NCBI RefSeq assembly: GCF_002803065.1
Contig: NZ_NNBL01000004.1
Coordinates: 373,690 to 437,689 of the forward strand
DNA from: Streptomyces sp. CB01635
GTDB lineage: Bacteria; Actinomycetota; Actinomycetes; Streptomycetales; Streptomycetaceae
DNA length: 64,000 bases
Direction of reading: 5' to 3'
The translations under genes were made by a program, and so were the position numbers. Position 1 is the first letter of the stretch; each line of letters begins with the position of its first letter. Positions 45,154 to 54,105 of the stretch are shown in pieces. Below the pieces are notes generated by a model, which was not told the DNA's origin, searched no databases, and was given only the letters and a program-made list of their open reading frames with translations.

Positions 45154-46665
45154 GTGAGTGAGCTCCCCCCGCGCGACAGCGGCGAATCCGACGGCTTCGA
45201 CGACATCGTGGACGCCGAGACCGAGCGTGACCCCGATCTGGCACTGATCGAGGCCGGCAGTCGTACCCTCCGCACGCAGGGGGGTGCTCCGCAGGGGGAC
45301 GGCGTGCCCGCGCGGCCGCAGGACCCCGAGGTGGCAGAGGCCCTGCGAGAGGTCGAGACCGAGCTCGCGGGGCGGTGGGGCGAGACCAAGCTGGAGCCCT
45401 CCGTCTCGCGCATCGCCGCTCTGATGGACGTGCTCGGCGACCCGCAGCGCGCCTATCCCTCGATCCACATCACGGGGACGAACGGCAAGACGTCCACGGC
45501 CCGCATGATCGAGGCGCTTCTCGGCGCATTCGAGTTGCGTACGGGGCGTTATACGTCGCCGCACGTCCAGTCGATCACCGAGCGCATCAGTCTCGACGGC
45601 GCGCCGATCGACTACGAGCGGTTCATCGAGACCTATCGGGACATTGCCCCGTACGTGGAGATGGTCGACCAGAAAGAGGAATTCCGGCTTTCCTTTTTCG
45701 AGGTGCTCACGGGGATGGCGTACGCCGCCTTCGCCGACGCGCCGGTCGATGCCGCCGTCGTCGAGGTCGGGATGGGCGGCAGCTGGGACGCCACCAATGT
45801 GATCGACGCGTCGGTCGCCGTCGTGACGCCCATCGATCTGGATCACACGGACCGGCTGGGCTCCACCCCGGGTGAGATCGCCCAGGAGAAGGCCGGGATC
45901 ATCAAGCAGGGCGCCACGGTGATCATGGCGCAGCAGCCCGTCGACGCCGCTCAGGTGCTCCTGAAGAAGGCCGTCGACGTGGACGCGACCGTGGCCCGCG
46001 AAGGGCTCGAGTTCGGCGTCGTCTCCCGCCAGGTCGCCGTGGGCGGGCAGCTGCTGACCCTGCGCGGGCTCGGTGGCGAGTACGACGGGATCTTCCTTCC
46101 GCTGCACGGTGCCCACCAGGCGCACAACGCGGCCGTCGCGCTGGCCGCCGTCGAGGCCTTCTTCGGGATCGGGGCCCAGCAGGCCCGGCTCCTCGACCTG
46201 GACACCGTCCGCAAGGCCTTCGCCGGCGCCACCTCGCCCGGCCGGCTCGAGGTCGTGAGGCGTTCGCCCACCGTCGTGCTCGACGCCGCGCACAACCCCG
46301 CCGGCGCCCGCGTCACCGCCGAAGCCATCAGTGAGGTCTTCGACTTCAGCCGGCTGGTGGGTGTCGTGGGAGCGAGCGGCGACAAGAACGTGCGCGGGGT
46401 GCTCGAGGCCTTCGAGCCGATCTTCGCCGAGGTCGTCGTCACCCAGAACTCCAGCCACCGCGCGATGGGCGCCGACGAGCTCGCCGCCATCGCGGTCGAG
46501 GTTTTCGGGGACGAGCGCGTGCAGGTCGAGCCCCGCCTCGACGACGCTCTCGAGGCCGCCATCACGCTGGCCGAGGAAGAGGGCGAGTTCTCCGGCGGCG
46601 GCGTGCTCGTCACCGGCTCCGTGATCACTGTCGGCGAGGCCCGGCTGCTGTTGGGGAAGGGCTGA
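45154..46665 (+). CDS. folC: Bifunctional folylpolyglutamate synthase / dihydrofolate synthase
   Basis: A 503-residue Mur-ligase-family enzyme that adds glutamate to dihydropteroate and extends folate polyglutamate tails. The P-loop ITGTNGKTSTARM lies at about residues 107-119. The folate/ATP segments LDHTDRLGSTPGEIAQEKAG and VLDAAHNPAGA are present. The first 45 residues are an acidic extension typical of streptomycetes. GTG 45154 lies seven bases after a TAGACT -10, giving a leaderless mRNA. It is followed six bases later by the DUF4233 gene and then ndk, apparently one unit up to the ndk terminator. Confidence 0.96.
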   Translation: MSELPPRDSGESDGFDDIVDAETERDPDLALIEAGSRTLRTQGGAPQGDGVPARPQDPEVAEALREVETELAGRWGETKLEPSVSRIAALMDVLGDPQRAYPSIHITGTNGKTSTARMIEALLGAFELRTGRYTSPHVQSITERISLDGAPIDYERFIETYRDIAPYVEMVDQKEEFRLSFFEVLTGMAYAAFADAPVDAAVVEVGMGGSWDATNVIDASVAVVTPIDLDHTDRLGSTPGEIAQEKAGIIKQGATVIMAQQPVDAAQVLLKKAVDVDATVAREGLEFGVVSRQVAVGGQLLTLRGLGGEYDGIFLPLHGAHQAHNAAVALAAVEAFFGIGAQQARLLDLDTVRKAFAGATSPGRLEVVRRSPTVVLDAAHNPAGARVTAEAISEVFDFSRLVGVVGASGDKNVRGVLEAFEPIFAEVVVTQNSSHRAMGADELAAIAVEVFGDERVQVEPRLDDALEAAITLAEEEGEFSGGGVLVTGSVITVGEARLLLGKG

Positions 46666-46671
46666 TCCGCC

Positions 46672-47025
46672 GTGCGCGTGCTGTGTTCATCGACCCTGAT
46701 CGGTGAGTTCTTCGTCATCGGCTTCGCCGGGCTCGTCGCCATGAAGGACCGCGACCTCTCGGGCGGCGTCGTGTGGGGCGTGTGCGGGGTCGCCATGCTG
46801 CTGTCCGTGCTGCTGTGCGGGGCGCTCGGGCGGCGCGGCGGCATCGAGCTGGGGTGGGTGCTTCAAGCGGCGCTCGTCGCCAGCGGGTTCGTCGTGCCGA
46901 TGATGTTCATCCTGGGTCTCTGCTTCGCCGGGCTCTGGTGGGCCTCTGTTCACTTCGGCCGCAGGATCGACGAGGCCAAGGCCAGGTGGGCCGCCCAGGC
47001 CGAGGCCGGAAGTAACACCGCGTAG
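46672..47025 (+). CDS. DUF4233 membrane protein
   Basis: A 117-residue protein with about four hydrophobic segments, beginning MRVLCSSTLIGEFFVIGFAG and including GLVAMKDRDLS, a pattern I associate with DUF4233. These small proteins regularly sit between folC and ndk in actinobacteria, but their function is unknown. The start is GTG 46672, six bases after the folC stop, so it is probably translationally coupled. An ndk promoter (TATCGT at 47036-47041) lies just beyond its stop. Confidence 0.85.
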   Translation: MRVLCSSTLIGEFFVIGFAGLVAMKDRDLSGGVVWGVCGVAMLLSVLLCGALGRRGGIELGWVLQAALVASGFVVPMMFILGLCFAGLWWASVHFGRRIDEAKARWAAQAEAGSNTA

Positions 47026-47074
47026 CCGTGCCCGGTATCGTGCGGGCATCCCACGAAGATTTTGGAGCCGCACC

Positions 47075-47488
47075 ATGAGTCAGCGCACCCTTGTCCTTCT
47101 CAAGCCCGACGCCGTCCGCCGCGGACTCGTCGGCGAGATCATCGGCCGCATCGAGCGCAAGGCCGGCTGGACGATCAGCGCGCTGGAGCTGCGGAACCTG
47201 GACCAGGACACCCTGGAGCAGCACTACGGCGAGCACAAGGGCAAGCCCTTCTACGAGCCGCTGGTCGCCTTCATGGCGTCCGGGCCCGTGGTCGCTCTCG
47301 TCGTCGAGGGCGAGCGGGTCATCGAGGGTGTGCGTCAGCTGGCCGGCCCGACCGACCCGATCGCCGCCGCGCCCGGCTCCATCCGCGGCGACTTCGGCAC
47401 CATCGTGCGCGAGAACCTGATCCACGCCTCGGACTCGGAGGAGTCGGCCGAGCGCGAGCTGAAGATCTTCTTCCCTGGACAGGTGTAG
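47075..47488 (+). CDS. ndk: Nucleoside-diphosphate kinase
   Basis: A 137-residue NDK that transfers the gamma-phosphate of ATP to nucleoside diphosphates through a phosphohistidine. The catalytic His lies in NLIHASDS, the canonical motif. KPDAVRRGLVGEI binds phosphate at the N-terminus, and RGDFG precedes the active site. ATG 47075 has GGAG upstream, and a TATCGT -10 at 47036-47041 would give a leader of about 27 nt. Co-transcription from folC is also possible. A U-tailed terminator follows. Confidence 0.97.
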   Translation: MSQRTLVLLKPDAVRRGLVGEIIGRIERKAGWTISALELRNLDQDTLEQHYGEHKGKPFYEPLVAFMASGPVVALVVEGERVIEGVRQLAGPTDPIAAAPGSIRGDFGTIVRENLIHASDSEESAERELKIFFPGQV

Positions 47489-47555
47489 TCCGGTCCGTGA
47501 GACCGTAAAGTTCTTTTTCTGACGCCGCGTCAGTGACGGAGCGCTGCTGAACAGG

Positions 47556-47583
47556 GGCGGCCGGAGAAATTCGGCCGCCTTTT
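47556..47583 (+). terminator. ndk intrinsic terminator
   Basis: GGCGGCCG at 47556-47563 pairs with CGGCCGCC at 47572-47579 and is followed directly by TTTT. The loop is GAGAAATT. Confidence 0.85.
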
Positions 47584-47791
47584 GGCATATGCGCCCCCAT
47601 CGGGGGAACGCGACACTCCGTCGGCACGTCCCCAATAGCGGAGCGGGGATTCATCTGCTGACAATGGCGAAGACCCTCGCGCCGTGTTCGTGCAGGCGAG
47701 ACTACGATGTAAGCCTCCACGCCACTCGCACCCACCTCGCCTACCTAACAAGCCATCAAACGCTCCACTTGGGAAGGCCAGACGAATCCTG
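47584..47791 (+). other. mreB upstream region
   Basis: The gap between ndk and mreB is 303 bp in total. After the ndk terminator, the remaining 208 bp hold no gene. A TACGAT hexamer at 47703-47708 is a possible -10, and GGGAAGG precedes the mreB start. Confidence 0.45.
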
Positions 47792-48823
47792 ATGGGGAAC
47801 TCAATGTCGTTCATCGGCCGTGACATGGCTGTCGACCTCGGGACCGCCAACACGCTGGTGTACGTCAGGGGTCGCGGGATCGTACTCAACGAGCCGTCCG
47901 TCGTCGCGATCAACACCAACACCGGCGGCATCCTCGCCGTCGGTGCCGAAGCCAAGAAGATGATCGGCCGCACGCCCGGCAACATCGTCGCCGTGCGACC
48001 GCTGAAGGACGGCGTGATCGCCGACTTCGAGATCACCGAGCGTATGCTCCGCTACTTCATCCTGAAGATCCACAAGCGGCGCTACCTCGCTCGTCCCCGT
48101 GTCGTGGTGTGTGTGCCCTCCGGCATCACCGGAGTCGAGCGCCGCGCGGTCATCGAGGCCTCCTCGCAGGCCGGTGCCCGCCAGGTGCACATCATCGAGG
48201 AGCCCATGGCCGCGGCCATCGGCTCCGGCCTCCCGGTCCACGAGGCCACGGGCAACATGGTGGTCGACATCGGCGGCGGCACCACCGAGGTCGCGGTGAT
48301 CTCGCTCGGCGGAATCGTCACAGCACAGTCCATCCGGGTCGCCGGGGACGAGCTGGACAACGCGATCATCCAGCACATCAAGAAGGAGTACTCGCTGCTT
48401 CTTGGTGAGCGGACTGCCGAGCAGATCAAGATCACGATTGGCTCCGCGTACGACCTCGACTCCGACGAACACACCGAAATCCGCGGGCGCGACCTCGTGT
48501 CCGGACTTCCGAAGACCGTCGTCATCTCGGCCGCCGAGGTGCGCAAGGCGATCGAGGAACCGGTCAACGCGATCGTCGACGCCGTCAAGACGACCCTGGA
48601 CAAGTGCCCGCCCGAGCTGTCGGGCGACGTCATGGACCGGGGCATCGTGCTCACCGGCGGCGGCGCCCTGCTGCGCGGCCTCGACGAGCGGCTGCGCCGT
48701 GAGACCGGCATGCCGATCCACATCGCCGAGGACCCCCTCGACAGCGTGGCGCTCGGCTCCGGCAAGTGTGTCGAGGAGTTCGAAGCGCTCCAGCAGGTGC
48801 TGGACGCCCAGCCGCGCAGATGA
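47792..48823 (+). CDS. mreB: Rod shape-determining protein MreB
   Basis: A 343-residue bacterial actin that in streptomycetes organises spore-wall synthesis with the MreCD-PBP2-RodA complex. It has an N-terminal amphipathic stretch MSFIGRDM, the phosphate-1 loop DLGTANTLVYVRG, phosphate-2 DIGGGTTEVAVISLGG, and the adenosine motif GIVLTGGGALLRGL. ATG 47792 (MGNSMSFIGRD) with GGGAAGG upstream gives the N-terminus I recall for Streptomyces MreB. It heads the mre cluster, although a 12-bp-stem hairpin separates it from mreC and may make much of its transcript monocistronic. Confidence 0.97.
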   Translation: MGNSMSFIGRDMAVDLGTANTLVYVRGRGIVLNEPSVVAINTNTGGILAVGAEAKKMIGRTPGNIVAVRPLKDGVIADFEITERMLRYFILKIHKRRYLARPRVVVCVPSGITGVERRAVIEASSQAGARQVHIIEEPMAAAIGSGLPVHEATGNMVVDIGGGTTEVAVISLGGIVTAQSIRVAGDELDNAIIQHIKKEYSLLLGERTAEQIKITIGSAYDLDSDEHTEIRGRDLVSGLPKTVVISAAEVRKAIEEPVNAIVDAVKTTLDKCPPELSGDVMDRGIVLTGGGALLRGLDERLRRETGMPIHIAEDPLDSVALGSGKCVEEFEALQQVLDAQPRR

Positions 48824-48837
48824 CCTGACGCGAGACG

Positions 48838-48873
48838 TCCGCCGTACGAGTGCCTGCCACTTCGTACGGCGGA
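48838..48873 (+). terminator. Hairpin between mreB and mreC
   Basis: TCCGCCGTACGA at 48838-48849 pairs perfectly with TCGTACGGCGGA at 48862-48873, with a 12-nt loop. It is followed by AT-rich GTTGATATATAGG. It may be a partial terminator letting some transcripts into mreC. Confidence 0.6.
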
Positions 48874-48968
48874 TCGTTGATATATAGGCAAGGCGTAAGA
48901 ATTCCCCATAACCTGCGGTACCTCAGGGTTTCCGCAGAATCCGATTGAGGAAGGCACGGCCGCCGCAC

Positions 48969-49916
48969 GTGAGGGACACACGAGAGAGCCGGCTGCTCCT
49001 GGTGCTGCTGATCGCCATCGCGTTCGCACTGATCACGGTGGACATCCGCGGTGGGGAGGACTCGCCGGTCGACGGTGCCCGCCGGGCCGCCGCCACGGTC
49101 TTCGGCCCCGTGGAGAACGGCGTCTCCAGCGCAGTCGACCCGATCGGCAACGCCATAGCTGCCGTCAAGGACTCCGGTGAGCGGCACAACCGCGTCAGCG
49201 AACTGGAGCGCGAGAACGCCGCCTTGAAGGCGAAACTCGGCAGCGACGACCGCAACCGAAGCAAGATCCGCCAGCTCGACTCCATGCTGAAGACGGCCGG
49301 CGCAGGGCAGTACGGCATCAAGGGGGCCCAGGTCATCGCCATAGGAGCAGCCCAGGGTTTCTCCTGGACCGTCACCATCGACGCCGGTGCCAACGACGGC
49401 CTCAAGCGCGACATGACCGTCCTGAACGGGGACGGGCTCGTGGGGCGCGTCACCACCGTCGGACCGAACACCGCGACCGTCCTGCTCGCCAACGACCCCG
49501 ACTTCACCGTCGGCACCCGCATGGAGCGCACCGACGAGCTCGGCTTCGCCTCCGGACAGGGCGACCGCCCGCTGCGCGTACAGCTCCTCAACGGCAAGGC
49601 CGAGATCAAGAAGGGCGACCGTCTGGTGACCTTCGGGTCCCAGGCCGACAAGCCGTTCGTGCCCGGCGTGCCGGTGGGGCAGGTGGTGCGCGTCGATCCG
49701 TCCGGCGGCGACCTGACCCGGACGATCTATGTGAAGCCGTACGTCGGATTCACCAAGCTCGACGTCGTCGGCGTGGTCGTGCAGGCCCCGCGCACCGATC
49801 CGCGCGACGAGGTGCTGCCGTCCAAGCCGGCCAAGCCCAAGCCGACGCCCACCGTCACCGTCACGGCCACGCCGTCCGGGACCCCGGCCGACGCCAACGG
49901 CATCGACGAGCAGTAG
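48969..49916 (+). CDS. mreC: Rod shape-determining protein MreC
   Basis: A 315-residue bitopic membrane protein that bridges MreB-associated complexes and periplasmic wall synthases. It has a short basic N-terminus, one helix (RLLLVLLIAIAFALITVDI, about residues 7-25), and a coiled coil (HNRVSELERENAALKAKL). The beta-rich MreC core follows, including NDGLKRDMTVLNGDGLVGRV. The Thr/Pro-rich tail resembles other streptomycetes. GTG 48969 (MRDTRESRLL) is preferred to TTG 48945; neither has an ideally spaced ribosome site. mreD follows after 12 bp. Confidence 0.93.
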   Translation: MRDTRESRLLLVLLIAIAFALITVDIRGGEDSPVDGARRAAATVFGPVENGVSSAVDPIGNAIAAVKDSGERHNRVSELERENAALKAKLGSDDRNRSKIRQLDSMLKTAGAGQYGIKGAQVIAIGAAQGFSWTVTIDAGANDGLKRDMTVLNGDGLVGRVTTVGPNTATVLLANDPDFTVGTRMERTDELGFASGQGDRPLRVQLLNGKAEIKKGDRLVTFGSQADKPFVPGVPVGQVVRVDPSGGDLTRTIYVKPYVGFTKLDVVGVVVQAPRTDPRDEVLPSKPAKPKPTPTVTVTATPSGTPADANGIDEQ

Positions 49917-49928
49917 GAGCTGGATCTC

Positions 49929-50603
49929 ATGCGCTTCAACCGGTTGCTGCTCTCCGCCCCCCTGGTGATCGTCGCCCTGGTGGTCCAGGTGTGCGTACTC
50001 GCCCGTCTCCAACTGCCCGGCGCCGTGCCGGACCTCGTGCTCCTGACCGTCGTCGGCCTCGCCCTCGTGTACGGCCACGTCGGCGGCGCGTTCATCGGGT
50101 TCGGCGCGGGTCTGCTCGCGGACCTCGCGCCGCCCGCCGACCACGCCGCCGGGCGCTACGCCCTCGTGCTGTGCGTCGTCGGCTACCTCGTCGGTCTCGC
50201 CAAGCCGGACAACGGCCAACTCAGGTCGGCCTTCGGCCCGATGGTCGTGGTCGTCGCTGCGGCTGTCGGCTCGACCCTGCTCTACGCGGTCGTCGGAGCC
50301 CTCGTCGGTGACACCGCCGCCCGCCATGTGGGCATCGGCAGCCTGCTGTTCACGGCCGCGCTCTACGATCTGCTCCTCGCGCCGTTCACCGTCCCGTTCA
50401 TCATCGCCCTGGCCAGACGCGCCGAGAACGATCCGCTCGCCGATTCCTCGCCCGGCGCCGGCAAGGCGACCGACGTCACCGCGGGCTGGCTCTCCTCCGG
50501 CACGGGCCTGCGCATCGGCAACCAGCGCGGCGGACTCCGCCTGAAGACCGCCAGGGCGCGCACCGCGCGGGCCGGTCGCATCAAGGGGGTCAAGCGCCTG
50601 TGA
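49929..50603 (+). CDS. mreD: Rod shape-determining protein MreD
   Basis: A 224-residue polytopic membrane protein with five or six hydrophobic segments and a basic C-terminal tail rich in Arg/Lys. GLLADLAPPADHAAGRYAL is the typical MreD loop. It stabilises the MreC-PBP2 elongation complex. ATG 49929 lies 12 bp after the mreC stop with AGGAG nearby, so translation is coupled. The gene ends 46 bp before the PBP2 gene. Confidence 0.92.
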   Translation: MRFNRLLLSAPLVIVALVVQVCVLARLQLPGAVPDLVLLTVVGLALVYGHVGGAFIGFGAGLLADLAPPADHAAGRYALVLCVVGYLVGLAKPDNGQLRSAFGPMVVVVAAAVGSTLLYAVVGALVGDTAARHVGIGSLLFTAALYDLLLAPFTVPFIIALARRAENDPLADSSPGAGKATDVTAGWLSSGTGLRIGNQRGGLRLKTARARTARAGRIKGVKRL

Positions 50604-50649
50604 CCGCCGCGCACATCACCACGTACACGCACTGAGAGGGGGAGGCAGC

Positions 50650-52830
50650 ATGACCAACATTCCCGAGACCGGGCGGACCCCACGCGTCCAGATCCGGCTC
50701 GTCATCCTCCAGATCCTGGTCCTGTCCCTCCTGCTCACCCTCGGCGGCCGCCTCTGGTACCTCCAGATCCGCAACGGCGCCGAGTACGCCAAGGAGGCCT
50801 CCGGCAACCACGTCCAGCAGGTCGTCAGCCCCGCCGTGCGCGGCTCGATCCTGGACGCCCGCGGTGTGCCGATCGCCGACAACGAGACCCGCCTGGTCGT
50901 CTCCGCGTCCCGCACGGACCTGATGAAGATGCCCGACGACGGCAAGGCCGTACTGGCCAAGCTCGCCGACGTGCTGGGGATGAAGTCCAAGGACGTCACG
51001 GAGAAGGTCCGTCTCTGCGACGCCAAGACGCCGCAGCCCTGCTGGAACGGCTCGCCCTACCAGCCCATCCCGATCACGGACGAGGCCACGCCCAAGCAGG
51101 CCCTCCAGATCCGCGAGCGCTCCGAGGACTTCCCCGGCATCACCGCCGAGCCCGAGGCCGTACGCCGCTACGCGGGGCCGGGCGGCTCCAACACCGCGCA
51201 GGTCCTCGGCTATCTCTCGCCCGTCACCGACGCCGAGATCGAGAAGGCCAAGGACACCTCGTCGCCGTACCTGCGCTCCGACCAGGTCGGCCGCTCCGGC
51301 CTCGAGCGCACCTACGACAAGGAGCTGCGCGGCAAGGCCGGCGTCACCCGCTACGAGGTCGACAACCTCGGCCGCGTCATCGGGCGCGCCAAGAGCGACG
51401 AGGCCGAGCCCGGCGCCAACGTCGTCACCTCGATCGACGCCCGCGTGCAGGGCGTCGCCGAGCGCGAGCTCAACGAGGCGATGAAGACGGCCCGCCAGCA
51501 GTTCGACAAGATCACCGGCGAGAACTACAAGGCCGACTCCGGCGCGGTCGTCGTCATGGAGGCCAAGACCGGCCGGATCGTCTCCATGGCGTCCGCACCG
51601 TCGTACGACCCGAACGTCTGGATCGGTGGCATCTCCGCCAAGGACTACAAGCAGCTCACCGGCAAGGGCTCCGACTACCCGCTGCTCAACAGGGCCATTC
51701 AGGGTCAGTCCGCGCCCGGTTCGACGTTCAAGGTGATCTCCACGGCCGCCGCAGCCGAAGCCGGCTACAAGTGGGACGGCGACTACCCCTGCACCAGCTC
51801 CTACTCGGTCGGCGGCCAGGTTTTCAAGAACTTCGAGGGGGAGAACTTCGGCCCCATCTCTCTCGGCCGCGCGCTGGAAGTCTCCTGCGACACCGTCTTC
51901 TACGGCCTCGCCGACCGGGAGTGGAAGAAGGACGGCGGCATCAACCCGAAGGGGACCCCCAAGGACTACTTCTACAAGGCCGCCCACCAGTTCGGCCTCG
52001 GCAAGACCACCGGCATCGACCTTCCCAACGAGGTCACGGGCCGCGTCCCCGACCGCCAGTGGAAGAAGGCCTTCTGGAAGGCCAACAAGGACAGCTGGTG
52101 CAAGACCGGCAAGAAGGACGGCACCTACGTCGAGAAGATCGCCTACGAGAACTGCCTCGAGGGCAACAAGATGCGCGAGGGCGACTCGATCAACTACTCC
52201 ATCGGCCAGGGCGACACCCTCCTCACGCCGATTCAGGAGGCCATGATCTACGGGGCCCTCGCCAACGGCGGCACCGAGTACGTCCCGACCATCGGCAAGG
52301 CGATCATCAGCGCCGACGGCAAGACGGTCAGGGAGATCAAGCCCAAGGTCAAGGCCAAGCTCCCGATCACCAAGGCGACCCACAAGGGCATGGACGACGC
52401 CCTCGCCGGCGTCGTCACCCGCGGTACCGCCGCCTGGAAGTTCGGCGGCTGGCCCCAGGACAAGATCCCGCTGCACGCCAAGACCGGCACCGCCGAGGTC
52501 TACGGCAAGCAGACCACGTCATGGCTGGCCACGTACTCCAAGGACTACTCGGTCATCATGACGATCTCCCAGGCCGGTACGGGCTCCGGAGCCTCCGGTG
52601 AGGCCGTCCGCAAGATCTACAACGCGCTGTACGGCGTCGCCGCCGACGGCACGATCGACAAGAAGAAGGCCCTGCTGCCCGAGCCGGAGAAGAACCTGCC
52701 GAAAATCCAGCGGGACGGCTCGATCGACGCACCGACCATCAAGCCCTACAAGCCCGCCGAGCCGAGCCCGTCCCCCGAGCAGGAACTGGCGGCGGTCATC
52801 GGCACCCCGGTCACCGGAAGGCGGGACTGA
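50650..52830 (+). CDS. mrdA: Penicillin-binding protein 2 (class B transpeptidase)
   Basis: A 726-residue class B PBP that cross-links peptidoglycan during elongation and sporulation. It has an N-terminal membrane anchor (about 18-36, LVILQILVLSLLLTLGGRLW) and the PBP dimerisation domain. The transpeptidase domain has the nucleophile Ser358 in STFK, the SxD motif at 412-414 (SCD), and KTGT from Lys611. Thus all three motifs are present. ATG 50650 has GGGGGAGG upstream. It is followed six bases after its stop by rodA, its glycosyltransferase partner, in the usual mrdAB arrangement. Confidence 0.96.
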   Translation: MTNIPETGRTPRVQIRLVILQILVLSLLLTLGGRLWYLQIRNGAEYAKEASGNHVQQVVSPAVRGSILDARGVPIADNETRLVVSASRTDLMKMPDDGKAVLAKLADVLGMKSKDVTEKVRLCDAKTPQPCWNGSPYQPIPITDEATPKQALQIRERSEDFPGITAEPEAVRRYAGPGGSNTAQVLGYLSPVTDAEIEKAKDTSSPYLRSDQVGRSGLERTYDKELRGKAGVTRYEVDNLGRVIGRAKSDEAEPGANVVTSIDARVQGVAERELNEAMKTARQQFDKITGENYKADSGAVVVMEAKTGRIVSMASAPSYDPNVWIGGISAKDYKQLTGKGSDYPLLNRAIQGQSAPGSTFKVISTAAAAEAGYKWDGDYPCTSSYSVGGQVFKNFEGENFGPISLGRALEVSCDTVFYGLADREWKKDGGINPKGTPKDYFYKAAHQFGLGKTTGIDLPNEVTGRVPDRQWKKAFWKANKDSWCKTGKKDGTYVEKIAYENCLEGNKMREGDSINYSIGQGDTLLTPIQEAMIYGALANGGTEYVPTIGKAIISADGKTVREIKPKVKAKLPITKATHKGMDDALAGVVTRGTAAWKFGGWPQDKIPLHAKTGTAEVYGKQTTSWLATYSKDYSVIMTISQAGTGSGASGEAVRKIYNALYGVAADGTIDKKKALLPEPEKNLPKIQRDGSIDAPTIKPYKPAEPSPSPEQELAAVIGTPVTGRRD

Positions 52831-52836
52831 CGCACC

Positions 52837-54033
52837 ATGGCTGGCACCAACGGCTTCTCCGTCTCCGGGTACGGCCCCGAGCGCTCCACCCTCGCCCGGC
52901 TCATGGCCAGGGACTCGGTGCTGCGCCGCCTCGACTGGCCGATCCTCCTGTCGTCGCTCGCCCTGTCCCTCATCGGCTCGGCGCTCGTCTACTCGGCGAC
53001 CCGCAACCGCACCGTGATCAACCAGGGCGACCCGTACTTCTTCCTGTTCCGGCACCTCATGAACACCGGCATCGGCTTGGCCCTGATGATCGGCACGATC
53101 TGGCTCGGCCACCGCACCCTGCGCACGGCCGTGCCGATCCTCTACGGCGCCTCGGTCTTCCTGATGCTGCTGGTGCTGACCCCGCTCGGCGACACGATCA
53201 ACGGACAGCGCAACTGGCTGTCCGCGGGCGGAGTGTCGCTCCAGCCCGCCGAGTTCGCCAAGATCACGATCATCCTGGGCATGGCGATGCTGCTGGCCTC
53301 ACGGGTCGACGCGGGCGACAAGCAGTACCCCGACCACCGCACGGTAGTGCAGGCGCTGGGCCTCGCTGCCGTCCCGATGCTCGTCGTGCTGCTCATGCCC
53401 GACCTCGGCACGATCATGGTCGCGGCCATCATCGTGCTCGGTGTGCTGCTCGCCTCCGGCGCCTCCAACCGCTGGGTGTTCGGCCTGCTCGGCGCGGGTG
53501 TGCTGGGCGCGATCTCCGTCTGGCGGCTGCACATCCTCGACGAGTACCAGATCAACCGCTTCGCCGCGTTCGCCAACCCGGCGCTCGACCCGGCCGGCGT
53601 CGGCTACAACACCAACCAGGCCCGCATCGCGATCGGCTCGGGCGGCCTCACCGGCACCGGCCTCTTCCACGGCTCCCAGACCACCGGCCAGTTCGTCCCC
53701 GAGCAACAGACCGACTTCGTCTTCACCGTCGCCGGCGAGGAACTCGGCTTCGCCGGAGCCGGGCTGATCCTGCTCCTGCTCGGCGTCATCCTGTGGCGCG
53801 CCTGCCGCATCGCCCGCGAGACGACCGAGCTCTACGGCACGATCGTCGCCGCCGGAATCATCGCCTGGTTCGCCTTCCAGACCTTCGAGAACGTCGGCAT
53901 GACGCTCGGCATCATGCCGGTGGCGGGCCTGCCCCTGCCGTTCGTGTCGTACGGAGGATCGTCCATGTTCGCCGTCTGGGTGGCGATCGGGCTGCTCCAG
54001 TCGATCCGCGTCCAAAGGCCCATGTCGGCGTAG
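52837..54033 (+). CDS. rodA: SEDS-family peptidoglycan glycosyltransferase RodA
   Basis: A 398-residue FtsW/RodA/SpoVE protein with about 10 transmembrane helices. SEDS signatures include the NGQRNWLSAGGVSLQPAEFAK segment and the C-terminal LPFVSYGGSSM. The conserved Asp of the large loop is in the EQQTDFVFTVAGEELGF region. It polymerises lipid II and pairs with the PBP2 encoded just upstream. ATG 52837 is six bases after the PBP2 stop. It is the last gene of the mre-mrd cluster; the CYTH-CHAD gene has its own promoter. Confidence 0.96.
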   Translation: MAGTNGFSVSGYGPERSTLARLMARDSVLRRLDWPILLSSLALSLIGSALVYSATRNRTVINQGDPYFFLFRHLMNTGIGLALMIGTIWLGHRTLRTAVPILYGASVFLMLLVLTPLGDTINGQRNWLSAGGVSLQPAEFAKITIILGMAMLLASRVDAGDKQYPDHRTVVQALGLAAVPMLVVLLMPDLGTIMVAAIIVLGVLLASGASNRWVFGLLGAGVLGAISVWRLHILDEYQINRFAAFANPALDPAGVGYNTNQARIAIGSGGLTGTGLFHGSQTTGQFVPEQQTDFVFTVAGEELGFAGAGLILLLLGVILWRACRIARETTELYGTIVAAGIIAWFAFQTFENVGMTLGIMPVAGLPLPFVSYGGSSMFAVWVAIGLLQSIRVQRPMSA

Positions 54034-54093
54034 GGAAGAGCCCGGTTTGCCGACGGTCTGCCACTGGGTCTGCCCAGAATCCGGATTCGCGAC

Positions 54094-54099
54094 TAAATT
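54094..54099 (+). promoter_or_regulatory. -10 element of the leaderless CYTH-CHAD gene
   Basis: TAAATT ends six bases before the ATG at 54106, with no ribosome site between, which implies a leaderless mRNA. Confidence 0.5.
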
Positions 54100-54105
54100 C
54101 GGTTC

